Positions 1 through 8,455 of a stretch of DNA of 64,000 bases are shown in pieces; position 1 is the stretch's first letter; each line of letters starts with the position of its first letter. This DNA comes from an uncultured Bradyrhizobium sp. Lineage in GTDB: Bacteria > Pseudomonadota > Alphaproteobacteria > Rhizobiales > Xanthobacteraceae. Location: NCBI RefSeq assembly GCF_936928535.1, contig NZ_CAKZHY010000092.1:1-64000 (forward strand), written 5' to 3'. A program made the position numbers and the translations under genes. The notes under the pieces were generated by a model. The model saw only the letters and a list, made by a program, of their open reading frames with translations. It was not told the DNA's origin and made no database searches.

Positions 1-2
1 CC

Positions 3-803
3 GCAGCCCCGACGGCTGCTGCGCCTGTGGCCGCGACGCCCGGCGCCACCGCGACCGAGGCTGTCGTGGCCCCGGCGCCCGAGGCGGCACCGAAAGCCGG
101 CATCGCGCCGGCCATGAAGGAATTGTCGCCCTGGGTGATGTTCATGTCGGCGGACATCATCGTGAAGGCGGTGATGATCGGGCTTGCCTTTGCCTCGCTC
201 GTGACCTGGACGGTTTTCATCGCGAAGTCGATCGAGCTGTCGATTGCTTCTACCAAGCTTCGTTCTGCGCTGCGGAAGATTGCAGAGGCGCGCTCGCTTG
301 CGGAAGCGCAGATGGCGCTCGGCACCAAGCAGGGCATCCTGCCGTCCTTCCTGGCGGCGGCGCTGCGTGAAGCGCGGATGTCGGCGGGCCTGTCCAGCGA
401 CAGCGGCATCAAGGAACGCGCAGCCTCGAGCTTTGCCGAGATCCTGCGCGCGGAAGCGCGACGCATCCGTATCGGCACCGGCCTTCTTGCGACCATCGGC
501 TCGACATCGCCTTTCGTCGGTCTGTTCGGCACCGTCTGGGGCATCATGAACAGCTTCATCGGCATCTCGAAGTCGCAGACGACGAACCTCGCCGTGGTTG
601 CCCCTGGCATTGCCGAGGCGCTGCTCGCGACGGCCATCGGCCTCGTCGCGGCCATACCTGCCGTCATCATCTACAATCACTTCTCGCGCGTGACGAAAAG
701 TTATCTCGAGCTCGTCAGCCGCGCCTCCGGGGCGGCGGCGCGGCTGTTGTCGCGCGATCTCGACCGCAGCCATGGCAGCGCGCATTCGCGCGCGGCGGAG
801 TAG
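3..803 (+). CDS. exbB: ExbB/TolQ-family proton channel subunit, 5' partial
   Basis: Inner-membrane proton-channel subunit that works with ExbD to energise a TonB-type protein. The reading frame is open to the left window edge, so the true start lies upstream; the in-window GTG at 27 is only a fallback. An Ala/Pro-rich leader precedes three hydrophobic segments at about residues 45-70, 148-178 and 190-218 counted from that GTG, the ExbB topology, and the MotA/TolQ/ExbB-like stretch around GLFGTVWGIMNSF is clear. exbD starts 3 bp after the stop and a tonB-like gene follows, so the three form an operon. Alternatives are TolQ or MotA, but the order exbB-exbD-tonB favours ExbB. Confidence 0.93.
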   Translation, partial: AAPTAAAPVAATPGATATEAVVAPAPEAAPKAGIAPAMKELSPWVMFMSADIIVKAVMIGLAFASLVTWTVFIAKSIELSIASTKLRSALRKIAEARSLAEAQMALGTKQGILPSFLAAALREARMSAGLSSDSGIKERAASSFAEILRAEARRIRIGTGLLATIGSTSPFVGLFGTVWGIMNSFIGISKSQTTNLAVVAPGIAEALLATAIGLVAAIPAVIIYNHFSRVTKSYLELVSRASGAAARLLSRDLDRSHGSAHSRAAE

Positions 804-806
804 GCC

Positions 807-1268
807 ATGGCGGTCTCGCTCACCGACAACGATGACGACGACGATTTCGCCGAGACGCATGACATCAACGTCACGCCGTTCATCGACGTCATTCTCGTGC
901 TGCTGATCATCTTCATGGTCGCAGCCCCGCTGTCGACCGTCGACCTGCCGATCGACCTGCCGACATCGAGCGCGACGCCGCAGAAGAAGCCGGACAAGCC
1001 GACCTATGTCAGCATCAAGCCCGATCTGACGCTCGCGATCGGCGAAAATCCGGTCAAGCGGACCGACCTCGTCAGCTCGCTCGACGCCGTCGCCGACATG
1101 AGCAAGGACAAATACGTGTTCCTGCGCGCCGACAAGGCGGTGCCTTACGGCGAGTTGATGGGGGTCATGGAAATCCTGCGATCCGGCGGCTATTCTCGGA
1201 TCAAGCTGGTGGCGCTCGAGGCACCTCCTGCGGCGGCCGGGCCGGCGCAAGGGGCAGTCCAACCCTGA
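807..1268 (+). CDS. exbD: ExbD biopolymer transport protein
   Basis: Partner of ExbB in the proton-driven motor that powers TonB. At 153 residues it has the usual ExbD length. A short acidic cytoplasmic N-terminus is followed by DINVTPFIDVILVLLIIFMV at about residues 20-39, a single membrane helix carrying the conserved aspartate of the proton path. The rest is a periplasmic domain with a proline/alanine-rich tail. The ATG lies 3 bp after exbB, and the tonB-like gene begins 10 bp after this stop, so co-transcription is likely. TolR is the alternative; it is less likely because no tolA/tolB/pal follows. Confidence 0.94.
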   Translation: MAVSLTDNDDDDDFAETHDINVTPFIDVILVLLIIFMVAAPLSTVDLPIDLPTSSATPQKKPDKPTYVSIKPDLTLAIGENPVKRTDLVSSLDAVADMSKDKYVFLRADKAVPYGELMGVMEILRSGGYSRIKLVALEAPPAAAGPAQGAVQP

Positions 1269-1278
1269 TGGCGGCGCG

Positions 1279-2070
1279 ATGACCGACCCTGTGTTCGAGG
1301 CAAAATCCTCGCGGCCGTTGTGGATCCTGGCCGCTGTTGTGGCGATCGGCCTGCATCTCGGCGGGGCCGCGCTGGCGCTCGCCAACCTGCGTGCCGACGA
1401 CGCTGACGACGGCCTCGGCGCCAGCGGCGCGGAATACGCGGTCGAGCTGACCTCACCAAAACTCCCGGAGACAGATCTGCCTGCGGGACAGGATAGCGAA
1501 GCCTCGCAGTACCAGCCGCAGCAGATGCAGCAGCAGGCCGAGGTGAAAGAGACCGATCTGCCGAAGGATATACCGCAGGAAGCCGAGGACCCGGATCGCC
1601 TCGTCACCGAGAACGACTCCAAGAAGCCGGTCGAGGACACCACGAAGGTTGCGAAGGTCGAAACCCAGGCCGTCGAGGAGATGCCGAACTCTCAGGAATC
1701 GGCGAGGCAGACGCTGGACGAGAACTCCCGCGAGAACGAGAAGGCCACCGCCCCCAATCAGGGCATCGGCAAGGACATTCGCAAGCTGACCGCCGAATGG
1801 GGCAAGCGGATCAGTGCCTATTTCGAGATTCACAAGCGCTATCCCAAGGACAAGAGCAAAACGACGACGGTCAAGCTCAGCCTTGTCCTGAACCGGCGTG
1901 GCAACGTCGTGTCCGTCAATGTCGCGGAATCCTCAGGGGATCCGGCCTTCGACGATGCGGCCATATCGATGGTGCGTCGGTCGGATCCTGTGCCGGTTCC
2001 CCCGGCCGAGCTGACGGACGACCAGTTCGCCTTCAGCCTGCCGGTGAATTTCAAGAAGCCGTCGAAATAG
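1279..2070 (+). CDS. TonB-family energy transducer
   Basis: Periplasm-spanning protein expected to pass ExbB-ExbD energy to outer-membrane receptors. The 263 residues show a short cytoplasmic start, one membrane helix at about residues 13-36, a long low-complexity linker rich in Glu, Gln and Pro, and a TonB C-terminal domain from about residue 170 to the end, including YPKDKSK, the VVSVNVAESSGDPAFDDAA stretch and a terminal hydrophobic strand. The order exbB-exbD-tonB at short spacing supports the assignment. No TonB-dependent receptor gene is in the window, so the transported ligand cannot be named. Confidence 0.9.
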   Translation: MTDPVFEAKSSRPLWILAAVVAIGLHLGGAALALANLRADDADDGLGASGAEYAVELTSPKLPETDLPAGQDSEASQYQPQQMQQQAEVKETDLPKDIPQEAEDPDRLVTENDSKKPVEDTTKVAKVETQAVEEMPNSQESARQTLDENSRENEKATAPNQGIGKDIRKLTAEWGKRISAYFEIHKRYPKDKSKTTTVKLSLVLNRRGNVVSVNVAESSGDPAFDDAAISMVRRSDPVPVPPAELTDDQFAFSLPVNFKKPSK

Positions 2071-2081
2071 CGCCCTGGCCG

Positions 2082-2522
2082 TCAGCGCCAGTAGAACTTG
2101 ATTCCGACATAGACCACGACCAGGCACGCAAAGATCAACGCCACCGGGAGCGGGCGCTTGTGGGCTCCCCCGACTGTCGTCGCCCCGAAGAAGCTGGCCT
2201 TCTTCGGCTTGGGCGCGGGGCGCCGGAAAGCGGTAACATTGTCCGATACCGGTTCGGCCGGCCGGGTGCGGACATCAGGCGGGTTCCCGCCGCCGCCCAT
2301 CTCAAGATAATAGGACTTATAGACCTCAGCGATGGCGGCCTCGGTCGCCTCGGCCTCGCTCATCCGGTCCAGCAGCTTCTTGTAGCCGTCGAGGAAGCCC
2401 TGTGCGTCCGGAGGCAGTGCCGACAACCCGTTCAGCTTGGCCATCATCTTCCAAGTGGCGAAATCGGCACGGGCACGGGTGTCCGCGCGTCGCGCGATCA
2501 GCATATCGGCAGCTTTGACCAA
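2082..2522 (-). CDS. Hypothetical tail-anchored protein
   Basis: I do not recognise a named family. The 146-residue protein is mostly hydrophilic, with a helical N-terminal half, a Pro/Lys-rich middle (about residues 98-112) and one hydrophobic helix at the extreme C-terminus (about residues 126-145), so it looks tail-anchored in the inner membrane. The only start in good position is TTG at 2522; an internal ATG six codons later is the alternative. It lies convergent to the tonB-like gene with an 11-bp gap and downstream of the M50 protease gene on the same strand. Confidence 0.6.
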   Translation of the reverse strand: MVKAADMLIARRADTRARADFATWKMMAKLNGLSALPPDAQGFLDGYKKLLDRMSEAEATEAAIAEVYKSYYLEMGGGGNPPDVRTRPAEPVSDNVTAFRRPAPKPKKASFFGATTVGGAHKRPLPVALIFACLVVVYVGIKFYWR

Positions 2523-2575
2523 GTTGGCCTCTAGCCCTTCGGCTTTGTCTTCAGGAATGGCGAGTACGGCTTCAA

Positions 2576-3256
2576 CTACGCATTGCCGGTAGCTAGGAGA
2601 ACAGCTTGAATCACATAACCGGTCAACGTTCGCAGTATTGCTGAAATAACATCAAGATTTAGACCGAACTGGGAACCAGCCAGCGGCAGCAGGATCAGCA
2701 GCGCGATCAGGATCATCATGCCGAACGGCTCGAGCCGCGACAGGGGCAGGGCGAGCGCGCGGGGCAATAGCCCGACCGCGACCCGCCCGCCATCGAGCGG
2801 CGGGATCGGCATCATGTTGAAGACCGCCAGCACGGCGTTGATCAGCAGCGCATTCTTGAGATTGTCGAAGATCCATTGCGCCGAACTTGCGGGCGCCAAG
2901 GGCAAAGCGTGGAGAGCGAGGCCTGCCATCAGCGCCAGCAGGATGTTGGTGATGGGGCCGGCGAGCGCCACCCAGACCATGTCGAGCTTGGGATTGTTGA
3001 GATTGCGAAAATTCACCGGCACCGGCTTGGCATAGCCGAACAGGAATGGCGAATGCGCGAACAGCAGCATCGCCGGCAAAATGAGCGTGCCGAACGGGTC
3101 GATGTGCCTCAATGGATTGAAGCTGACGCGGCCGAGCTGCCAGGCGGTGTTATCGCCGAGACGGTGCGCAACGAAGCCGTGCGCGGCCTCGTGAAAGGTG
3201 ATGGCGAGCACCAGCGGCAGCACCCACACCGAGAGATCATAGAAGGAAATGTTCAC
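2576..3256 (-). CDS. Site-2 protease family (M50) membrane metallopeptidase
   Basis: Predicted intramembrane zinc metalloprotease. The 226-residue protein has several membrane helices. The zinc motif HEAAHG is at residues 22-27 (H22, E23, H26), and a distal zinc-binding segment MMPIPPLDGGR sits at about residue 148, the NPxPPLDGG-type signature of the short M50 branch (YwhC/SREBP S2P-like). There is no PDZ domain, which separates it from RseP. Substrates of this short branch are generally unknown. It stands between the tail-anchored hypothetical and the LysR gene and is probably transcribed alone. Confidence 0.87.
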   Translation of the reverse strand: MNISFYDLSVWVLPLVLAITFHEAAHGFVAHRLGDNTAWQLGRVSFNPLRHIDPFGTLILPAMLLFAHSPFLFGYAKPVPVNFRNLNNPKLDMVWVALAGPITNILLALMAGLALHALPLAPASSAQWIFDNLKNALLINAVLAVFNMMPIPPLDGGRVAVGLLPRALALPLSRLEPFGMMILIALLILLPLAGSQFGLNLDVISAILRTLTGYVIQAVLLATGNA

Positions 3257-3324
3257 GTCGCATCTTGCCCGTTCGTGCCTGTCGCCCTGCAGACGACCAA
3301 ACGGCGGTGCAGCAACGCTTCACG

Positions 3325-4191
3325 TCAACATAGGGTGGCCGGTTCCGAAATGCCACGCTGCAAATGATCGGCGAGCATCGCCGCCGCGCGCGACAGCTTT
3401 CGCGCGCAATGGAGGCGGATGTCCGCCGCGGGCAGCGGCGGCAGGCCGTCGCGCGGGCTGAGCGCGCGAAGACGGGGCGGCAGGGTGCCGGCCTTGACCA
3501 CGGTGACCGCGAGGCCCTCCGCCGCGATCGATTCCACCGCTGCAAGCGTCCGGCTGACAAAGGCGAGCCGCCAGGGTCGGCCGGCGCGATCAAGCGCTTC
3601 CGCGGCCCATTGGCGGAACAGGCAGCCGGGCGGGTAGAGCGCAACGGGCAGGGGGTCTACCGCCATGGCGCGACCAGAGGCGGCGGCCGCCCAGACGGCT
3701 TGCTCGCGCCGCAACAGCTCACCGTCGCCGCGCCCTACCGGATGCATGGCGATGACGAGATCATAGGCCTCGCCGAGCCGGGCCGGCATGGTTGCGGTCA
3801 GCCCGGTCTCGACCTCGACCCTGACAGCTGGATGGTTCCTGGCAAAGCTCGCGAGCAAGGGCGGAACGAGGATCGTTCCGTAATCGTCCATCACGCCGAG
3901 ACGGATGACAGCCTCCGGCTTGCGCGCTCGGAGAGTGCTGACTGCTTCCGCATGAAGGGCAAGGATGCGCTGCGCATAAGCGCGCAGCTCATCGCCCGTG
4001 GCGGTCGGCACGACGCCGGAGCGGTTGCGCTGAAGCAGTTTCATGCCGAGCCGCTCCTCGAGCCGCCTGACCTGCACGCTCACCGCCGACTGGGTCCGAT
4101 TGAGGTGCTCCGCCGCGCGCGTAAACGAGCGATGCTCGGCGACGGCGAGAAACGTCTTCAGCAGATCTGGATCGAGGTCAGCCGCAGCCAT
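3325..4191 (-). CDS. LysR-family transcriptional regulator
   Basis: A 288-residue LysR-type regulator. The N-terminal winged helix-turn-helix covers about residues 8-66, with the typical pattern FLAVAEHRSFTRAAEHLNRT followed by a co-inducer domain from about residue 90. It is transcribed divergently from the EamA transporter gene, whose start is about 100 bp away, the classical arrangement in which a LysR protein controls its neighbour and itself. The intergenic region carries a TGGAAT/ATTCCA inverted repeat overlapping the regulator start region. The inducer is unknown. Confidence 0.9.
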   Translation of the reverse strand: MAAADLDPDLLKTFLAVAEHRSFTRAAEHLNRTQSAVSVQVRRLEERLGMKLLQRNRSGVVPTATGDELRAYAQRILALHAEAVSTLRARKPEAVIRLGVMDDYGTILVPPLLASFARNHPAVRVEVETGLTATMPARLGEAYDLVIAMHPVGRGDGELLRREQAVWAAAASGRAMAVDPLPVALYPPGCLFRQWAAEALDRAGRPWRLAFVSRTLAAVESIAAEGLAVTVVKAGTLPPRLRALSPRDGLPPLPAADIRLHCARKLSRAAAMLADHLQRGISEPATLC

Positions 4192-4196
4192 AATGG

Positions 4197-4227
4197 AATG
4201 TTATCCCAGCATGACGGAAATTCCATT
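4197..4227. promoter_or_regulatory. Candidate LysR operator in divergent promoter
   Basis: A TGGAAT ... ATTCCA inverted repeat spans about 31 bp just upstream of the LysR start, between the regulator and the EamA transporter gene. It contains T-N11-A type spacing possibilities as expected for LysR sites. The assignment rests on position and symmetry only. Confidence 0.35.
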
Positions 4228-4292
4228 CCCTGTTTCGGCACGCCCCTTATGCTGAGGCCAAATGCTGTGACCAAGCGTTGGACGGAGGCATC

Positions 4293-5204
4293 GTGGACGA
4301 AATTCTTGGCGTTCTGGCCGCGGTGCTGTCGAGCGCGCTCGGCGGGACCTCGATCGGCGCCACGCGCTATCTCGTTGGCAGTATCGATCCGGTGGCGATC
4401 GGCTCATTTCGGTTCGGCATCGGGCTTCTGCTGTTGATGCCGCTGACCTTGCTGCGCGGCGACCGCTGGCCGGAGCGCGGTGACTGGGCGGCCACCGTGG
4501 GGCTCGGCCTGTTGTTTTTCGCGCTGTTTCCGATCTTGTTCAATGCATCGCTGATCTTCACGACGGCCGCGCGCGGTGCGCTCGCGCTATCGACGCTGCC
4601 GCTGCTCTCGCTGCTGATTGGCGCCGTGCTCGGCAGCGAAGCCCTGAGCTGGCGCAAATCGATCGGCGTCGTGGTGGCAACATCAGGCGTTGCCGTTGCG
4701 CTGCTCACCGATTTGCGCTCGGCGCCGTCAGGCGCCTGGCGCGGCGATCTTCTGATGATGGCGGCTGCGCTTTGCATGGCGCTGTATGGCATCTGGTCGA
4801 AGCCGGTGATCCGGCGCTCGAGCCCGATCGGGTTTACGACCATGAGCATGGCCGCGGGCGCCCTCTGCCTCATCCTATTCTCAGGTTTCCGAGGCAGTTT
4901 CGCGCCTGTCGCCAATTTCGGCGCGCCGCAATGGCTGGCTGCGCTCTATCTCGGTGCCTTCGGTGCGGCGCTGACCTTCTATCTCTGGGCCTTTGCGCTG
5001 GAGCGGACCACGCCGACACGCGTAGCGATCTCGGTCACTGTCAATCCGATCACGGCATCGCTGGTCGGCGCCTGGCTGCTCAACGAGCCTCTACGCTGGA
5101 ATCTCGCGGCCGGCATCGTCGCGGTGTTTGCCGGGATCTGGCTGGCCACGACGAGCGGTCGGCGCGTGCAGGCCACAAGCGCTCCCGTTTCGAGCCAGCC
5201 CTGA
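4293..5204 (+). CDS. EamA/DMT-family transporter
   Basis: Drug/metabolite-transporter superfamily permease, probably an exporter, of 303 residues with about ten hydrophobic segments arranged as two EamA repeats (roughly residues 5-135 and 145-290). I chose GTG at 4293 because GGAGG at 4283-4287 lies just upstream; the in-frame TTG at 4278 overlaps that site. The gene diverges from a LysR regulator, the usual partner of such exporters. The substrate cannot be deduced from sequence. Confidence 0.88.
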   Translation: MDEILGVLAAVLSSALGGTSIGATRYLVGSIDPVAIGSFRFGIGLLLLMPLTLLRGDRWPERGDWAATVGLGLLFFALFPILFNASLIFTTAARGALALSTLPLLSLLIGAVLGSEALSWRKSIGVVVATSGVAVALLTDLRSAPSGAWRGDLLMMAAALCMALYGIWSKPVIRRSSPIGFTTMSMAAGALCLILFSGFRGSFAPVANFGAPQWLAALYLGAFGAALTFYLWAFALERTTPTRVAISVTVNPITASLVGAWLLNEPLRWNLAAGIVAVFAGIWLATTSGRRVQATSAPVSSQP

Positions 5205-5206
5205 CC

Positions 5207-5599
5207 TCAGGCCGGGATCGTGCCCTGATATTGCGTCAGCCCGTCGTCGAGCTTCACCCAGGCGAGCTTTTCGGAGACCCAGATGTGCTCGGTCGGTGCG
5301 AAGGCATTGCGGTCGTCGAAGGTCGCAAGCGCGACGCCGGCCAACGTGCCGTTGCGCCGCCAGGAGAACAGCCGCGTGCCGCAGGTCTTGCAGAACACGC
5401 GATCGATCGCTTCCGACGACGCATAGCGGCCGGTGTCGCCCTCGACGGTCAACGCTTTCTGGTCGAACTGGGCACGCACGAAATAGGGCGAGCCCATCGC
5501 TTTCTGGCACATCCGGCAATGACAGATCCGCACGTTCAGCGGCTCGCCTTCCGCCTTGAACCGCACTGCGCCGCAGAGGCATCCACCTTCCCGGATCAT
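5207..5599 (-). CDS. GFA-family zinc-binding protein
   Basis: Small protein of the glutathione-dependent formaldehyde-activating enzyme-like (GFA/CENP-V) fold, 130 residues. The zinc-ligand pattern is complete: C7-x-C9, C26-x-C28-x2-C31 and C70-x2-C73. The family is widespread and most members have no proven catalytic role, so the formaldehyde name should not be taken literally. It is convergent with the EamA gene (2-bp gap) and lies 3 bp downstream of the serine hydrolase gene on the same strand, so the two may be co-transcribed. Confidence 0.88.
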   Translation of the reverse strand: MIREGGCLCGAVRFKAEGEPLNVRICHCRMCQKAMGSPYFVRAQFDQKALTVEGDTGRYASSEAIDRVFCKTCGTRLFSWRRNGTLAGVALATFDDRNAFAPTEHIWVSEKLAWVKLDDGLTQYQGTIPA

Positions 5600-5602
5600 G
5601 AT

Positions 5603-6760
5603 TCAGGCCACCCGCCATTCGCCGACTTGCCGCGCCATGTTCCAGTTGAGCTCATCGAGGTCGCCATCCATGTTGGTGTTCGGCCGGCTTACATTGGTGA
5701 ACGCGGCCCAGCAGAAGCCGCCATGGGTTCTGACAGCAATGGTGCTGGTGCCGGGCAGGCTGCCATTATGCCACCAATTGCCTGACTTGTTGATGCAAAA
5801 ACCCTTGGCGTAATCAGGGCTGTAGCTCGGCGCCGTCGTCATGATGTCGATTGTGCGTGGCCGCAGGATGTTCGCCGGTCGGGCGTAGCCGTCGACATGC
5901 ATCAGGAACTGCACGAGATCGGTCGGCGTCGCGATCCAGCCGCCATGGGAATCCATCCGGTGCACGTTCATGTCGTAGGGGCTTTCGACCTTGGAGTAAT
6001 AGGCGACTTCGCTCGCCTGGCGCTGGTCGCGGGTGTTGCCGGCGAGCGTCATGTCGGTGATACCGCAGCGGCCCAGCACCTCGGCGCGGACATGCTCGGC
6101 ATAGCGCTGGCCGGTGAACTTCTCGATGACCCGCCCCAGCACGCAATAGCCGAAATTCGAGTAGGCGTAGTGCTGGCCCGGCGGACGGTCCAGCGGCCGG
6201 TTGGCTAGCGTCCAGGTGATGAGCTGCGCGTGGTCCATGCGCGGATGCGTGAACATCGGATCCTTGGCGTCGTTGGTCCAGCCGCCGCCGGTGTGGGTCA
6301 GGAGATGTTCGAGCGTGATCTGGTCGATGCCGGGCGAGTAGGGCGGTGCGCCGTAATCCGTGCCGAGCAGCGCGCCGGACCCGAACACGCGGTCGCTGAG
6401 CTTGACGCGATTCTCCTCGATCAGCCGGAACAGCGTGACCGAGGTGATCATCTTGCTGACGCTGGCGATGCGAAACAGATGCTGCGGCGTCGCGGCTTCA
6501 TTTTGCTCGCGATCGGCCACGCCGAAGGCGGCCTGATGCACGATAGCACCCGCATAGCCGATCGCAAATGAGAGCGCCGGCACGTCGTATTTGGTCATGA
6601 AGGCCTGCGCCAGCCGACCCATCGCCGCGCGTTCGGCCGGCGAGGGTGGGTGGATGCTCGGTGGATTGGGCGCGATCTGCGCCAGCGCACCGCGCGAAAG
6701 CAACGGCAGCGCGCCTGCGCCCGCTGCGAGCTTCACAAAATCCCGTCGCCCTAGCTGCAT
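5603..6760 (-). CDS. Tat-exported serine hydrolase, beta-lactamase class C fold
   Basis: Predicted periplasmic serine hydrolase (beta-lactamase/DD-peptidase/esterase family), 385 residues. The N-terminus has a twin-arginine export motif RRDFVK at residues 5-10, a hydrophobic stretch and a signal cleavage region near ALA. Catalytic signatures are S100-V-S-K103, Y200-S-N202 and an HNG motif near residue 332. Such proteins range from carboxylesterases to D-aminopeptidases; nothing here points to antibiotic resistance. The GFA gene follows 3 bp downstream. An SDR gene lies upstream with a short gap. Confidence 0.88.
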   Translation of the reverse strand: MQLGRRDFVKLAAGAGALPLLSRGALAQIAPNPPSIHPPSPAERAAMGRLAQAFMTKYDVPALSFAIGYAGAIVHQAAFGVADREQNEAATPQHLFRIASVSKMITSVTLFRLIEENRVKLSDRVFGSGALLGTDYGAPPYSPGIDQITLEHLLTHTGGGWTNDAKDPMFTHPRMDHAQLITWTLANRPLDRPPGQHYAYSNFGYCVLGRVIEKFTGQRYAEHVRAEVLGRCGITDMTLAGNTRDQRQASEVAYYSKVESPYDMNVHRMDSHGGWIATPTDLVQFLMHVDGYARPANILRPRTIDIMTTAPSYSPDYAKGFCINKSGNWWHNGSLPGTSTIAVRTHGGFCWAAFTNVSRPNTNMDGDLDELNWNMARQVGEWRVA

Positions 6761-6787
6761 GGTCCGCCCCCCTCCGGCGGCCCATGC

Positions 6788-7534
6788 TCAGTAGGTCGCC
6801 CGGCCCCCGGAAATATCAAAGACTGCGCCGGTCGAGAAGGCACAATCCTGAGATGCAAGCCAGCTGACCATCGCGGCGAGCTCTTCCACCAGCACGAAGC
6901 GGGCTTTGGGGATTTTAGACAGCATGAAATCGATATGCTGCTGCGTCATCTGGTCGAAGATCGCGGTCTTTGCGGCCGCCGGCGTCACCGCATTCACAAG
7001 AATGTCATGCGCGGCGAGCTCCTTGCCGAGCGACTTCGTCAGCGCGATCAGGCCGGCCTTGGCAGCCGAGTAATGCGAGGCGTTCGGATTGCCTTCCTTG
7101 CCGGCGATCGAGGCGATGTTCACGATGCGCCCGTATTTCTGCTTGAGCATCACGGGCACGATGGCCTTGCAGACGATGAAGGGGCCGTCGAGGTTGATGC
7201 GCAGCACCTTGCGCCATTCCTCGAGATCGGTCTCCCAGACCGGCTTGTTGACGCCGGCGATGCCGGCATTGTTGACGAGGATGTCGATCCTGCCAAAGGC
7301 TTCCAGCGTCGCATCGCGCGCCTGCTCGACACCTGAAGTGTCGGTGACGTCGACCTTGAAGACGCGAACGTTGTCGCCGATGTCCCTGGCGGTCTTCTCG
7401 GCCAGGCCTGAGTCAAAGTCCCAGATCGCGACCTTGGCGCCGGAGGCGACGAAACGCTCGGTGATGGCGCGGCCAAAGCCCTGCGCGCCACCGGTGACGA
7501 TTGCGACGCGATCGTTGAGATCAATCTTGTTCAT
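6788..7534 (-). CDS. SDR-family NAD-dependent dehydrogenase, sugar-acid cluster
   Basis: Classical short-chain dehydrogenase of 248 residues. The glycine-rich cofactor loop TGGAQGFG is at residues 14-21, an acidic residue at the end of beta-2 (D39) predicts NAD preference, and the catalytic set is S142, Y155, K159. It is the last gene of a minus-strand group with a second SDR (21-bp gap) and the dehydratase, so it probably oxidises a sugar, lactone precursor or 2-keto-3-deoxy acid in the same pathway. The exact substrate is unresolved. Confidence 0.87.
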   Translation of the reverse strand: MNKIDLNDRVAIVTGGAQGFGRAITERFVASGAKVAIWDFDSGLAEKTARDIGDNVRVFKVDVTDTSGVEQARDATLEAFGRIDILVNNAGIAGVNKPVWETDLEEWRKVLRINLDGPFIVCKAIVPVMLKQKYGRIVNIASIAGKEGNPNASHYSAAKAGLIALTKSLGKELAAHDILVNAVTPAAAKTAIFDQMTQQHIDFMLSKIPKARFVLVEELAAMVSWLASQDCAFSTGAVFDISGGRATY

Positions 7535-7555
7535 CAGATGTGATGCCGGTGGAGG

Positions 7556-8287
7556 TCAGAGCATGTAGCCGCCGTCGACGACGAGGTCGACGCCGGTGGT
7601 GAAAGCGCTCTCGTCGCTGCCGAGATAGACCGCCATGTTGGCGATTTCGTCGGCGGTGCCGAGCCGGCCCATCTTCTGGCGGGAGATGAACATCTCCTTG
7701 CCCTGCGGCCCCTGGGCTGCGGCGCGGTCGAGCATCGAGGGGGTCTCGACGGTGCCGGGGCAGATCGAGTTGCAGCGGATGCCCTTGGTGATGAAGTCGA
7801 GCGCAACCGCGCGCGACAGCAGCGACACCGCCGCCTTCGACGAGCTATAGACGTAGCGGTTCGCCGGCGGACGCAGCGCCGCGCAGGACGAGATGTTGAC
7901 GATGCTGCCGCCGCCGCCCGCGATCATGTCAGGCAGGAACGCCTTGATGGTCCGGTGCATCGACTTGACGTTGAGGTCGAACGAGAAGTCGAAATCCTCT
8001 TCCGAGCACTCCAGGATGGTGCCGTGGTGAACGAAGCCGGCCGCGTTGAGCAGGATATCGATCTTGCCGACACGCTTGGCGAAGGCGTTGACGTCGGCGG
8101 TGTTGCGGACGTCGAGTTTTGCCACTTCGGCGATGCCGCTCTTGGTCAGGTCAGCGATTCCAGCCTCATTGATGTCGGTGGCGATGACGGTTGCGCCTTC
8201 ACGCGCGAATGCGAGAGCGCATGCGCGCCCGATGCCTGCCGCTGCAGCCGTGATGACGGCGCGCTTGCCCTTGAGGCGGTTGGCCAT
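7556..8287 (-). CDS. SDR dehydrogenase, 2-keto-3-deoxy-L-fuconate dehydrogenase-like
   Basis: Short-chain dehydrogenase of 243 residues. I chose ATG at 8287 because a GGAGAAAAC ribosome site precedes it; the open frame extends further into a repeat element. It has the AAAAGIG cofactor loop, D38 (NAD type), and the active-site Y147/K151 with S133/S134. As I recall them, the overall pattern (ILECSEEDFDFSF, SICPGTVETPS, MGRLGTADEIA) resembles the subgroup containing 2-keto-3-deoxy-L-fuconate dehydrogenase and BDH2. That suits a role after the neighbouring dehydratase: oxidation of a 2-keto-3-deoxy sugar acid. A 115-bp palindromic repeat lies between this gene and the dehydratase. Confidence 0.87.
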   Translation of the reverse strand: MANRLKGKRAVITAAAAGIGRACALAFAREGATVIATDINEAGIADLTKSGIAEVAKLDVRNTADVNAFAKRVGKIDILLNAAGFVHHGTILECSEEDFDFSFDLNVKSMHRTIKAFLPDMIAGGGGSIVNISSCAALRPPANRYVYSSSKAAVSLLSRAVALDFITKGIRCNSICPGTVETPSMLDRAAAQGPQGKEMFISRQKMGRLGTADEIANMAVYLGSDESAFTTGVDLVVDGGYML

Positions 8288-8327
8288 GTTGTTTTCTCCG
8301 TTATGTTTGTTCCAGTGCCAGCCCCAC

Positions 8328-8442
8328 GTCATTGCGAGGAGCCCGCGACAAAATTGCAAGGCAATTTTGCGCTGGTGCGACGAAGCAATCCAGAGTCTTT
8401 CCGCAGAGGCAGACTGGATTGCTTCGCTTCGCTCGCAATGAC
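8328..8442. repeat. 115-bp palindromic intergenic repeat
   Basis: Terminal inverted repeats GTCATTGCGAG and CTCGCAATGAC bound the element. Inside are the hairpin AAAATTGC/GCAATTTT and the pair GAAGCAATCCAG/CTGGATTGCTTC. It fills most of the gap between the dehydratase stop and the SDR start, so it may attenuate transcription or stabilise mRNA within the operon. This type is common in Bradyrhizobium-like genomes. Confidence 0.8.
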
Positions 8443-8455
8443 GGTGTGGCTGTTG

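Noticed and set aside
5603..6760. Antibiotic-resistance beta-lactamase
   Set aside because: The fold has SxxK, YxN and HxG motifs, but the protein is of the broad esterase/peptidase group and no AmpR-like regulator accompanies it.
8328..8442. Repeat elements considered as CRISPR units
   Set aside because: They are single dispersed palindromes without regular spacers or cas genes.
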